NCBI RefSeq assembly: GCF_014641655.1
Contig: NZ_BMID01000001.1
Span: 620,001 to 684,000, forward strand
Reading direction: 5' to 3'
DNA: 64,000 nt
DNA from: Pseudoblastomonas marina
GTDB taxonomy: Bacteria; Pseudomonadota; Alphaproteobacteria; Sphingomonadales; Sphingomonadaceae
Under the pieces are notes generated by a model that did not search any database, was not told the DNA's origin, and saw only the letters and a program-made list of their open reading frames with translations. A program made the position numbers and the translations under genes. Below, piece after piece: positions 44,848-53,679 of this stretch (position 1 is the stretch's first letter; every line of letters begins with the position of its first letter).

Positions 44848-45981
44848 ATGGCGAAGAAGGTCCTGCACCTCCATTCGAGCTTCGACGTGGGCGGCAAGGA
44901 AATGCGCTCGGTCCGGCTGATGGAAGCCTTCGGGCGCAAGCTCGAGCACACGGTGGTCTCGGCCGAGCCGGGCGCGCTGAGCGCGGGCCACGGGATGAAG
45001 AAGTCGGTCCAGGTGAGATACCCGGTCCATTTCCCCTCGCTCAAAGGCAAGCCGACCCCGGGGCGGCTGCAGAAGCTCGCCAAGGCGATGGCGGGCTTCG
45101 ACCTGATCCTGACCTACAATTTCGGCGCGATGGACGCGGTGATGGCGCACACGCTGTTCGCCGACCTTCATTCGCTGCCGCCGCTGGTCCACCACGAGGA
45201 CGGGTTCGACACCGACGAAACGAAGAAGCGCAAGTGGACGCGCAACTGGTATCGCCGGATCGCGCTAGGCCGCGCCTCCGGGCTGGTGGTCCCTTCGACC
45301 GGGCTCGAGCAGATCGCCAAGACCGAGTGGCAGCAGCCCGCATGGCGCGTCCAGCGGATCGTCAACGGGATCGACACCGCGCGCTATGGCCGCAAGGCGA
45401 AGGCCGACGCGCTTCCGGGCCTCGTCAAGCGCGAGGGCGAGCGCTGGATCGGCACGCTGGCGGGGCTGCGCAAGGTCAAGAACCTGCCGCGGCTGGTCGA
45501 GGCGATGAAGGACCTGCCCGAGTTCTGGCAGCTGGTGATCGTGGGCGAGGGTAGCGAGCGCGACGAGATTCGCGCCGCGGCGGACCGGTTCGGCGTCTCG
45601 GACCGGGTCCACATGCCCGGTTTCGTCGAGGATCCTGCGACCGTGCTCGGGCTGTTCGACATCTACGCGCTGTCGTCGGACAGCGAGCAGTTCCCGCTCT
45701 CGGTGGTCGAGGCGATGGCGAGCGGGCTGCCGGTCGCCTCGCCCGATGTCGGCGACGTGAAGGCGATGCTCGCCAAGTCCAACCGCGACTACGTCTCGGT
45801 GCCGGGCGACACGAAACATCTCGGTGAAATGCTCGCCGCGCTCGCCGAAGACGAGGCCGCCCGCGCCGCGATCGGCGAAGCGAACCGCCAGCGCGCGCGC
45901 GATCGATACGACGAACAGGCGATGATCGACGATTACCGCGCGATGTATGCCCGCGCGCTCAAGGTCCCGCGCTTCCCCTGA
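44848..45981 (+). CDS. glycosyltransferase family 4
   Basis: 377 residues. Two Rossmann halves: N-terminal VLHLHSSFDVGGKEMRSVRL and C-terminal donor-binding region with EGSERDEIRAAADRFG, PGFVEDPATVLGLFDIYAL and SDSEQFPLSVVEAMASGLPVASPDVG, the GT4 E-x7-E sugar-nucleotide motif (here EQFPLSVVE). It transfers a sugar from an activated donor to a polysaccharide or lipid acceptor. The partner hydrolase lies directly upstream with AAGGA before the start. The acceptor is unknown. Confidence 0.88.
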   Translation: MAKKVLHLHSSFDVGGKEMRSVRLMEAFGRKLEHTVVSAEPGALSAGHGMKKSVQVRYPVHFPSLKGKPTPGRLQKLAKAMAGFDLILTYNFGAMDAVMAHTLFADLHSLPPLVHHEDGFDTDETKKRKWTRNWYRRIALGRASGLVVPSTGLEQIAKTEWQQPAWRVQRIVNGIDTARYGRKAKADALPGLVKREGERWIGTLAGLRKVKNLPRLVEAMKDLPEFWQLVIVGEGSERDEIRAAADRFGVSDRVHMPGFVEDPATVLGLFDIYALSSDSEQFPLSVVEAMASGLPVASPDVGDVKAMLAKSNRDYVSVPGDTKHLGEMLAALAEDEAARAAIGEANRQRARDRYDEQAMIDDYRAMYARALKVPRFP

Positions 45982-46118
45982 TCAGGCAGGCGCGACACGG
46001 GCATTCATGCCCGCTTCACCGCGTGCCCGACAGATCGATCCACAGCATCGCCCATTGAATTGGCGCGCGAGCGCGGTAAACAGCGCGCCACAGCAATTTG
46101 CCACGCGAAAGACAGATT

Positions 46119-46928
46119 TTGGCCCTTCCTCCGAACGACAAGAATTCCGCCCCCCAGCCGACCGACAAGAAGGCCGCGCGGGAAAGCGCCGAGCAGGACG
46201 GCTTCATGCGCGAAGTCGACGAGGCGCTGCGCGAGCAGCAGATGCAGGACGCGGCCAGGAAATACGGCCTCCCGATCGGCATCGCGCTCGTGGTGATCAT
46301 CGCCGGGGTCGGCGGCTGGCTGTGGTGGGACGGTCGCCAAACGGCCGAGGACGCTGATCGTGGCGAGCGCCTGACCATGGCGCTCGACCGGATCGAGAAG
46401 GGCAACGCCGCCAGCGCCGACGAGATGCTGACCCAGCTTGCGGGTGAGGACGACGCCAACGCGACCGCAGCGCTCGCGCGGATGACCCAGGCCGCGCTGC
46501 TGCTCGAGGACGGCAAGGCCGAGGAAGCCGCCAAGATCTATTCCGCGGTCGCCGCCGATGACGACGTGCCGCAGCAGCTGCGCGACCTCGCCACCGTGCG
46601 CGAAGTCGCCGCGCGGTTCGACGAACTGCCGCCCGCACAGGTGGTCGAACGGCTCAAGCCGCTCGCGGTGGCGGGCAATCCGTGGTTCGGCAGCGCGGGC
46701 GAGCTGGTCGCGATGGCCTATCTCAAGCAGGGCAAGGAAGACCTCGCCGGTCCGCTCCTCGCCGAAGTCTCGCGCGACGAGGACGTGCCGCAGACGATCC
46801 GCCGCCGGACCCGCCAGATGGCGGGCCTGCTCGGGGTCGATGCGGTCGACGATGTCGAGCGCACGCTCAACGAAAGCGAACTCGCCGCGCGCGGCCAGAC
46901 AGCCCCAGCGCCTGCGCCGCAGCAGTAA
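46119..46928 (+). CDS. YfgM-like TPR membrane protein
   Basis: 269 residues from TTG 46119, chosen because homologues begin with an Ala-Leu-Pro-Pro segment; a TTG at 46098 is an alternative. An N-terminal cytoplasmic helix (EVDEALREQQMQDAARKYG) precedes one membrane helix (about 52-70, IGIALVVIIAGVGGWLWW) and a periplasmic TPR_21-like domain. YfgM in E. coli binds SecYEG and periplasmic chaperones, and its gene stands before bamB, as here (3 bases apart). This makes it an outer-membrane-protein biogenesis helper. The Ribosome site is weak. Confidence 0.85.
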   Translation: MALPPNDKNSAPQPTDKKAARESAEQDGFMREVDEALREQQMQDAARKYGLPIGIALVVIIAGVGGWLWWDGRQTAEDADRGERLTMALDRIEKGNAASADEMLTQLAGEDDANATAALARMTQAALLLEDGKAEEAAKIYSAVAADDDVPQQLRDLATVREVAARFDELPPAQVVERLKPLAVAGNPWFGSAGELVAMAYLKQGKEDLAGPLLAEVSRDEDVPQTIRRRTRQMAGLLGVDAVDDVERTLNESELAARGQTAPAPAPQQ

Positions 46929-46931
46929 GGA

Positions 46932-48290
46932 ATGACCATGACCACGAACACGACCAGCCGCCTGCGCCCGAGTCTCCGATTGGCCGGAGCCGCGATGCTG
47001 GCGCTCGCCACCGCGGGCTGCGGGATTCTCGGCGGCAGCGACAAGCCCAAGACACCGACCGTGGGCGAACGCATCCCGGTGCTCTCGCGGATCGAATCGG
47101 GCGCGGTCGCCGACCCCTCGCTCGCCAGCGTCAGCGTGATCCTGCCCCCGGCCGCGGCCAATCGCGAATTCGCGCAGCCGAGCGGCGGCGCGTCGAATGC
47201 CTACGGCCACCTCGCGATCGGCGCCAACCCGGCCCCGGCCTGGACTGCGCAGATCGCCGGTAGCACCAACAAGGCGCGGCTCGCCTCCTCGCCCGTGATC
47301 GGCGGGGGCAGGCTGTTCGTGTTCGACACCGCGGGCACCGTCCACGCGTTCGACGCGACCAGCGGCGCGCCGGTGTGGCGCAAGCGCTTCAATGTCAGCG
47401 GTGACGGCGAGGGCGCCGAATTCGGCGGCGGGGTCAGCTACAATGCGGGCCGCGTCTACCTCACCACCGGGGTCGGCGAAGTCGCCGCGCTCGATGCCAA
47501 TACCGGCGACGAAGTGTGGCGCGTGAAGCCCTCGGGCCCGCTGCGCGGCGCCCCCACGCTCGCCTTCGACACCGTGTTCGTGATGACGCAGAACAACGAG
47601 ATCTACGCGCTCGATATCGGCGACGGGGCGGTCCAGTGGTTCGAATCGGGCGCGGTCGGCCAGGCGGGCGTGTTCGGCGTCGCCGCCCCGGCCGCGGCGC
47701 AGGGCACGGTGATCGCGGGCTACAGCTCGGGCGAACTCGCCGCCTATCGCTACGAGAACGGCCGCCAGCTGTGGGGCGATGCGCTCGCGCGGACCTCGGT
47801 CTCGACCTCGGTCGGCACGATCACCGATATCGACGCCGATCCGATCATCGACCAGGGCCGCGTCTACGCGCTCGGCCAGGGTGGCCGGATGGCGGCCTAC
47901 GAACTGGTCACCGGCCAGCGCATCTGGGAACTCAATCTCGGCGGGATCTCGACCCCGGCGGTCGCGGGCGAGTGGATCTTCACGCTCACCAGCGATAGCC
48001 AGCTGCTCGCGATCCAGCGCTCGTCGGGCAAGGTCAAATGGGTGGTCGACCTCCCGGCCTTCCGCAACATGGAAGACGAGAAGGACCCGATCTTCTGGAC
48101 CGGGCCGGTGCTCGCGGGCGATCGGCTGTGGATGGCCAACTCCGAAGGCCAGGTCGCCTATGCCAGCGTGAATGACGGATCGCTCGCCTACCTGACCCAG
48201 CTCAAGGCCAAGGTCTCGCTGCCCCCGATCGTCGCCAACAACACGCTCTACGTGCTCGACGACGGCGGCACGATCCGCGCCTACCGCTGA
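46932..48290 (+). CDS. bamB: outer-membrane assembly lipoprotein BamB
   Basis: 452 residues with lipobox ATAGC. Eight PQQ-like beta-propeller blades are visible as repeats of the pattern AxDxxTGxxxW (for example FDATSGAPVW, LDANTGDEVW, YELVTGQRIW, IQRSSGKVKW). BamB is a lipoprotein partner of BamA in the outer-membrane protein insertion complex. It follows the YfgM-like gene directly. der/engA, usual after bamB, is replaced by another gene. Confidence 0.92.
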   Translation: MTMTTNTTSRLRPSLRLAGAAMLALATAGCGILGGSDKPKTPTVGERIPVLSRIESGAVADPSLASVSVILPPAAANREFAQPSGGASNAYGHLAIGANPAPAWTAQIAGSTNKARLASSPVIGGGRLFVFDTAGTVHAFDATSGAPVWRKRFNVSGDGEGAEFGGGVSYNAGRVYLTTGVGEVAALDANTGDEVWRVKPSGPLRGAPTLAFDTVFVMTQNNEIYALDIGDGAVQWFESGAVGQAGVFGVAAPAAAQGTVIAGYSSGELAAYRYENGRQLWGDALARTSVSTSVGTITDIDADPIIDQGRVYALGQGGRMAAYELVTGQRIWELNLGGISTPAVAGEWIFTLTSDSQLLAIQRSSGKVKWVVDLPAFRNMEDEKDPIFWTGPVLAGDRLWMANSEGQVAYASVNDGSLAYLTQLKAKVSLPPIVANNTLYVLDDGGTIRAYR

Positions 48291-48334
48291 GCGCGCTTTT
48301 CTCGCGTTAACCATTACGTGCTAGGGTTCCGGCC

Positions 48335-49681
48335 ATGACAGCGGGGGCTTCGGCACGGGTGGCGGCGCGGCCGCCAAGCGACGTATCGTCGGCGGTCGGG
48401 CTGGTCGGCCTGCTCGGCCTGCTCGCCTGGATCGTCGTCGCGCGCGAATACCCGGCGATCGCCGATACGCTGGGCCTGCCGGGCCGCCGCGGCGTCTTGT
48501 CCGGCCCCAATGCCGCGCTGATGGGCCTGTTCGCCGCCGGGATCCCGATGGTGCTGTGGTCGGTGTTCGTCGAGAAGGTCCACCGCCGGGAAAGCACCGG
48601 GCTCGACTGGAGCCGCAAGCGCCCGCTCTCCGAAGCGGGCGATTTCACCATCACCAAGCTGGCAGGCCTGTGGGCGACCTGGGCGCTCCTCGGCGCGTTC
48701 TACTGGGTAGGGCGGTGGTACTGGCAGCCGCCCTATACCTTCGCGATGGAGGTGCTGGGCTGGCTCGTCGTCCCGCTGTTCCTCGTCTCGATCCCCTACG
48801 TTCTCTGGCTCGACCGCCACCTCAAGGACCCGCGCGATGCGTGCTGGCATTTCGGCGCGATGCTGATCGGGCGCGACGCGTGGGACGCGAGCGAGGTCAA
48901 GCGCCACCTGCGCGCGTGGTTCATCAAAGGCTTCTTCGGCGCCTTCATGATCGCGATCCTGCCCGAGGGCTTCCGGATCATCGTCGAGGCCGATCTCGGA
49001 CTGGTGATCGACGACCCGGTGCGGCTCGGGCTGATCCTCATCACGCTGCTGTTCGTGATCGACGTCCAGATCGGCGCGGTCGGCTACCTCGTCACATTGA
49101 AGCCGCTCGATGCGCATATCCGCTCGGGCAATCCGTTCGTCGGCGGCTGGCTCGCCGCGCTGCTGTGCTACCCGCCGTTCCTCATCATGGGCCCCGGCGA
49201 CGTGCTCGACTACCGCGTCGACACCGCCGAGTGGAATTACTGGCTGGCGGGCAACGACACGGTGCTGGCGATCTGGGCGGCATGGCTGGTGTTCCTCACC
49301 GCGATCTACGCCTGGGCGACGGTGGTCTTCGGGCTGCGCTTCTCCAACCTGACCTATCGCGGGGTCATCACGAACGGGCCGTACCGCTGGACGCGGCACC
49401 CGGCCTACCTGTCGAAGAACGTGTTCTGGTGGTTCGCCACGCTGCCCTTCCTCGTCACCAGCGGCAGCGCGACCGAAGCGATCCGCAACTGCGTGCTATT
49501 GGCGGTGGTCAGCGCGATCTATTACTGGCGCGCGCGGACCGAGGAAGCCCACCTGCTGCTCGAAGACCCCAAATACCGCGAGTACTACGACTGGATGGGT
49601 GAGCACGGCCTCGTCACCGCCAGGCTCCGCCGCCTCGGCCACGCGATCGCGCGGCGGGGGGCCGAGCCGACACCCGGCTGA
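48335..49681 (+). CDS. isoprenylcysteine carboxylmethyltransferase-like membrane protein
   Basis: 448 residues with about ten membrane helices. The last third has the ICMT/PEMT signature: GVITNGPYRWTRHPAYLSKN, followed by the EEAHLLLEDPKYREYYDW acidic motif, which in this superfamily forms the S-adenosylmethionine site. The first two thirds are an additional membrane region with no family I can name. Bacterial members methylate lipids or phenolics rather than prenylated proteins. It stands downstream of bamB where der is expected. Confidence 0.75.
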   Translation: MTAGASARVAARPPSDVSSAVGLVGLLGLLAWIVVAREYPAIADTLGLPGRRGVLSGPNAALMGLFAAGIPMVLWSVFVEKVHRRESTGLDWSRKRPLSEAGDFTITKLAGLWATWALLGAFYWVGRWYWQPPYTFAMEVLGWLVVPLFLVSIPYVLWLDRHLKDPRDACWHFGAMLIGRDAWDASEVKRHLRAWFIKGFFGAFMIAILPEGFRIIVEADLGLVIDDPVRLGLILITLLFVIDVQIGAVGYLVTLKPLDAHIRSGNPFVGGWLAALLCYPPFLIMGPGDVLDYRVDTAEWNYWLAGNDTVLAIWAAWLVFLTAIYAWATVVFGLRFSNLTYRGVITNGPYRWTRHPAYLSKNVFWWFATLPFLVTSGSATEAIRNCVLLAVVSAIYYWRARTEEAHLLLEDPKYREYYDWMGEHGLVTARLRRLGHAIARRGAEPTPG

Positions 49682-51052
49682 TCAGAAACTGTAGCGGTAG
49701 ACCCGGCTGACATCCTCGTTCCACTCGCCGTGATACTTGTCGAGCAGGCGCTGGGCGGGAACCTTGCCGCTGGCGACGATCTCGTCGAGCGTTTCGAGGA
49801 AGCCGGCCTCGTTGTCGCCCGAGGAATTGAGCCGCGCGCGGGTGTTGAGGCCCTTGCGGCAGATCGCGAGCACTTCCTTGCCGAGGTCCTGCAACGTACC
49901 GCCGCCCGGAATCGGTGCATCGAGCGCCTGTCTGGGGACCGCGTTGCGTAGGTCCTCGCGCTGTTCGACGGTCCAGTGCTTGACCAGGTCCCACGCGGCA
50001 TCGAGCGCGTCCTGTTCGTACATCAGCCCGACCCAGAAAGCGGGGAGCGCGCAGATCCGGCTCCACGGCCCGCCATCGGCGCCGCGCATCTCGAGGAAGC
50101 TCTTCAGCCGCACTTCGGGGAAGGCGGTCGAGAGGTGGTCCCACCAGTCGCTCTCGGTTGGTTTTTCGCCGGGGAGGACGGAGAGATTGCCGTCGAGGAA
50201 GTCGCGGAAGGACAGGCCGGCCGCATCGATATACTTGCCGTCGCGGAAGACGAAATACATCGGCACGTCGAGCATGTAGTCGGCCCAGCGTTCGTAGCCG
50301 AAGCCGTCCTCGAACACGAAGGGCAGCATGCCGGTGCGGTGCGGGTCGGTGTCCGACCAGATGTGGCTGCGATAGGAGAGGTAGCCGTTGGGCTTGCCCT
50401 CGGTGAAGGGCGAATTGGCGAACAAGGCGGTGGCGAGCGGCTGGAGCGCGAGCCCGGTGCGGAACTTCTGCACCATGTCGGCCTCGGACGAATAGTCGAG
50501 ATTGACCTGGATCGTGCAGGTCCGCAGCATCATGTCGAGGCCGAGGCTTCCGACCCGCGGCATGTGCCGCATCATGATCTCGTAGCGGCCCTTGGGCATC
50601 ACCGGCAGGTCGCTGCGCGCCTTGTCGGGCCACATGCCGAGGCCGAGGAAGCCGACCCCCATGTCCTCGGCAACCGATTTGACCTGCTGCAGGTGGCGGC
50701 CGGTTTCGGCGCAGGTATCGTGCAGGTTTTCCAGCGGCGCGCCCGACAGCTCGAGCTGGCCGGCGGGTTCGAGGCTGACCGTGCCGTCGTCGCCCGCCAT
50801 CGCGATGACCTTGCCGCCTTCCTCGACCGGTTCCCACCCGAATTCGCGCAGGCCGAGCAGGATATCGCGGATCCCGCCGGGTTCGTCGTAGGAGAGCGCG
50901 TGCTTGTCGTTCAGGCAGAACACGAGCTTCTCGTGCTCGGTACCGATGCGCCAGTCGGCTTTCGGCTTCTCGCCGCCCACGAACGGGGCGACCAGCTGCG
51001 TGCGGCTCTCGATGACCGGATCGGCCTCGGCGGAAATCTTGCGGGTGCTCAC
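49682..51052 (-). CDS. gshA: glutamate--cysteine ligase, plant/alphaproteobacterial type
   Basis: 456 residues. Conserved: GTEHEKLVFC, MMLRTCTIQVNLDYSSEADM, YRSHIWSDTDPHRTG and FLEMRGADGGPWSRI. It makes gamma-glutamylcysteine, the first step of glutathione synthesis. It lies 39 bases after rsmE and forms an rsmE-gshA operon, an order common in sphingomonads. No N-terminal transit sequence, as expected for the bacterial form. Confidence 0.95.
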   Translation of the reverse strand: MSTRKISAEADPVIESRTQLVAPFVGGEKPKADWRIGTEHEKLVFCLNDKHALSYDEPGGIRDILLGLREFGWEPVEEGGKVIAMAGDDGTVSLEPAGQLELSGAPLENLHDTCAETGRHLQQVKSVAEDMGVGFLGLGMWPDKARSDLPVMPKGRYEIMMRHMPRVGSLGLDMMLRTCTIQVNLDYSSEADMVQKFRTGLALQPLATALFANSPFTEGKPNGYLSYRSHIWSDTDPHRTGMLPFVFEDGFGYERWADYMLDVPMYFVFRDGKYIDAAGLSFRDFLDGNLSVLPGEKPTESDWWDHLSTAFPEVRLKSFLEMRGADGGPWSRICALPAFWVGLMYEQDALDAAWDLVKHWTVEQREDLRNAVPRQALDAPIPGGGTLQDLGKEVLAICRKGLNTRARLNSSGDNEAGFLETLDEIVASGKVPAQRLLDKYHGEWNEDVSRVYRYSF

Positions 51053-51091
51053 GAAAATTGCCCTAGAAAACCGAAAGCGGTGTGGGAAGGG

Positions 51092-51853
51092 CTATTCGGC
51101 CTGCTCGCCCGTCCAGTCCCCCGCCACCCCCATCCACAGCGCGGTCGCGGCGATCGCGGCGGTTTCGCCGCGCAGGATGCGCGGACCTAGCGTGATCGCC
51201 GCGGCCTGCGGATGCGCGCGGATCGCGGTGCGCTCTGCGTCGTCGAAGCCGCCTTCGGGGCCGATCAGCAGTGCCGCAGGGCCGGTGTGCCGCGAAAACG
51301 CCTCGGCGGCGGGCGTGCCGCCAAGCTCGTCGGCAAAGAACAATGCGCGGTCCGCGGGCCAGTCGCGCAGCAGCGCGTCGAGCGATTGCGGTGCGGCGAC
51401 CTCGGGCAACGCGGTGCGCGCGCATTGCTCGGCGGCTTCGGTGACGATCTTGGTCGCGCGTTCGCCGTTGAGCTTGTCCGCGACGCAGCGGCGGGTAACC
51501 ATCGGCGCGATCCGACGCACGCCCAGCTCGGTCGCCTTTTCGAGCACGAGGTCGAAGCGGTCCTTCTTGAGCAGTGCCGGGCAGAGCCAGAAGTCGGGCA
51601 CCGCCTCGCGCTCGCGCAGGTGCTCGACGGTTTCGAGGCAGATCGCGCGCTTGCCCGGTGCGGTGACCTTCGCCGCCCATTCGCCGGTCGCGTCGTCGCA
51701 CAGGATCACGATATCGTCGCGCCCGAGCCGCATCACGCGGTTGAGGTAATGCGCCGGGTTGCCCTCGAGCGCGACGCGCATCCCGGGCGCGAGTTTCTGC
51801 TCGACGAACAGGCGCGGGGCGGAGCGGGGAGGCCAGGCGGGGGTAGCGGGCAT
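51092..51853 (-). CDS. rsmE: 16S rRNA m3U1498 methyltransferase RsmE
   Basis: 253 residues. SPOUT fold with PUA-like N-terminus (HYLNRVMRLGRDD) and C-terminal SAM knot LLIGPEGGFDDAE ... LGPRILRGETAAIAA. It methylates uridine 1498 of 16S rRNA. First gene of the rsmE-gshA operon; divergent from ubiA with 40 bases between. Confidence 0.95.
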   Translation of the reverse strand: MPATPAWPPRSAPRLFVEQKLAPGMRVALEGNPAHYLNRVMRLGRDDIVILCDDATGEWAAKVTAPGKRAICLETVEHLREREAVPDFWLCPALLKKDRFDLVLEKATELGVRRIAPMVTRRCVADKLNGERATKIVTEAAEQCARTALPEVAAPQSLDALLRDWPADRALFFADELGGTPAAEAFSRHTGPAALLIGPEGGFDDAERTAIRAHPQAAAITLGPRILRGETAAIAATALWMGVAGDWTGEQAE

Positions 51854-51893
51854 GGCCTAGGCAGGTGGCACGGCGCGCGGTAGGGGGCAAGCG

Positions 51894-52802
51894 ATGAGCG
51901 ACCAGATCGTCCCCGACAGCGAACATCGCGGCCTCGTCGGCCGGCTGCCGCAATTCCCGCGCGACCTTGCGCAGCTGGCGCGGTTCGACCGGCCGATCGG
52001 CTGGTGGCTGCTGTTCTGGCCCTGCACCTTCGGCCTGCTGCTCGCAGGCGGCGAGGGCGAGTGGCAACTGCTGCTGTGGTTCCTGCTCGGCGCGATCGCG
52101 ATGCGCGGCGCGGGATGCGTCTACAACGACATCGTCGATGCCGATCTCGACCGGCAGGTCGCGCGCACCGCCGTGCGCCCGGTGGCGAGCGGGCGGGTGA
52201 GCAAGAGAGTGGCATGGGCGTGGCTCCTCGCCCTGTGCTGCGTCGGCCTCGTCGTGCTGCTGCAGCTTCGGTGGGAGGCGCAGCTGGTTGCGCTGGGCAG
52301 CCTCGCGCTGGTCGCGGCCTATCCCTTCATGAAGCGGATCACCTGGTGGCCGCAGGCGTGGCTCGGGCTCGTCTTCAGCTGGGGCGCGCTGGTCGGCTGG
52401 TTCGCGCTGCGGAGCGACCATCTCGACGTGCTGGCGGCGCTCTATGCCGGCTGCGCGCTGTGGGTGGTGGGCTACGACACGATCTACGCGCTGCAGGACC
52501 GCGAGGATGACGCGCTGGTCGGGATCCGCTCTTCCGCGTTGGCGCTGGGCAGGCGCGTGACCGGCGGCGTCGCGCTGTTCTACCTCGGCGCGCTCGCCTG
52601 CTGGGCGCTCGCCTTCTGGTGGCTGCGCGAGGATTTGCTCGGCTTGCTCGCGCTCGCCCCGATCGCGATCCACCTCTTCTGGCAGGTCGCGACGCTCGAC
52701 ACCGCCGACGGCCAGAGCGCGCTCGACCGCTTCCGTTCGAACCGCTTCGCCGGGCTGTTGCTGGCGCTTGCGTGCTGGGTGGTGGGGAACGCGGGGGGCT
52801 AG
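51894..52802 (+). CDS. ubiA: 4-hydroxybenzoate polyprenyltransferase UbiA
   Basis: 302 residues, about eight membrane helices. The two aspartate-rich Mg/prenyl-diphosphate motifs are NDIVDADLDRQVARTAVRP and YDTIYALQDREDD. It attaches the isoprenoid tail to 4-hydroxybenzoate in ubiquinone synthesis. The 3' end overlaps the convergent yhhQ stop by 4 bases. Confidence 0.95.
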   Translation: MSDQIVPDSEHRGLVGRLPQFPRDLAQLARFDRPIGWWLLFWPCTFGLLLAGGEGEWQLLLWFLLGAIAMRGAGCVYNDIVDADLDRQVARTAVRPVASGRVSKRVAWAWLLALCCVGLVVLLQLRWEAQLVALGSLALVAAYPFMKRITWWPQAWLGLVFSWGALVGWFALRSDHLDVLAALYAGCALWVVGYDTIYALQDREDDALVGIRSSALALGRRVTGGVALFYLGALACWALAFWWLREDLLGLLALAPIAIHLFWQVATLDTADGQSALDRFRSNRFAGLLLALACWVVGNAGG

Positions 52803-53530
52803 CGCGCCTTCGCAAACGGCGAGAAATCGGTGCCCTCGTCGTACACATCGACCCCCTCGCGCCGCTTGAGCCAGCCGACCACGGCATAGGTCAGCGGCGT
52901 CAGCAGCGCCTCCCAAGCAGTCTTGATCGCCCATTGCGACAGCACGACCTGCCACAGCAATTCGGGCGGCCAGCCGGCGAGCCCGTAGAAGGCGAGCGGG
53001 TAGAAGATCAGGCTGTCGAGTCCCTGGCCGACCACCGTCGAGCCGATCGTCCGGCTCCACAGGTGCTTGCCCGCGGTCCACACCTTCATCTTGGCGAGCA
53101 CGAAGGAATTGGCGAACTCGCCCGCCCAGAAGGCGACCATGCTCGCCCCCACGATCCGCCAGGTGTTGCCGAACACCTTCTCGTAGGCTTCCTGCCCGTC
53201 CCATCCGTCGGCGGGCGGCAGCGCGACCACCACCCACGCCATGAACGCCATGAAGGCGAGCGCGGCGAAGCCGGTCCAGATCACGCGCCGCGCGCGGGCA
53301 TAGCCGTAGACCTCGGTCAGGATGTCGCCGATGATGTAGCTGACCGGGAAGAACAGCACTCCCGCGCCGAACGACCATTGCGTGCCGCCGGGCAGGGTGA
53401 CGTAGCTCGGCTTGGCCGCGCCGATCAGGTTCGACAGCAGCAGGATCGCGACGAACGCCGCCATCACATAGGGAAAATAGCGAAATCCGCGCGCACTCTT
53501 GGCGTCGATCCGTCGGGGCGTCGTGTCCAT
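52799..53530 (-). CDS. yhhQ: queuosine precursor transporter (YhhQ/VUT family)
   Basis: 243 residues with six membrane helices and the family signature FFPVSYIIGDILTEVYGYARARRVIW. YhhQ imports preQ0/preQ1 for the queuosine tRNA modification. Convergent with ubiA, 61 bases upstream of tRNA-Arg. No preQ1 riboswitch is evident in the short leader. Confidence 0.9.
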   Translation of the reverse strand: MDTTPRRIDAKSARGFRYFPYVMAAFVAILLLSNLIGAAKPSYVTLPGGTQWSFGAGVLFFPVSYIIGDILTEVYGYARARRVIWTGFAALAFMAFMAWVVVALPPADGWDGQEAYEKVFGNTWRIVGASMVAFWAGEFANSFVLAKMKVWTAGKHLWSRTIGSTVVGQGLDSLIFYPLAFYGLAGWPPELLWQVVLSQWAIKTAWEALLTPLTYAVVGWLKRREGVDVYDEGTDFSPFAKAR

Positions 53531-53591
53531 AGCTGCGTTAGCTATCGCGGTTTGTGCCCGCGCGAAAGCGCGCTATTGGCGAGGGCGGCGC

Positions 53592-53668
53592 GCGCCCGTA
53601 GCTCATCTGGATAGAGCGCGAGACTTCTAATCTTGAGGCAGCAGGTTCGAGTCCTGCCGGGCGCGCCA
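53592..53668 (+). tRNA. tRNA-Arg (anticodon TCT)
   Basis: 77 bases: acceptor GCGCCCG/CGGGCGC, D-arm TAGCTCATCTGGATAGAGC, anticodon loop CTTCTAA giving TCT, T-loop TTCGAGT, encoded CCA. The low-GC amidohydrolase gene lies 1.2 kb downstream. Confidence 0.96.
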
Positions 53669-53679
53669 GCTTTTCAGGG

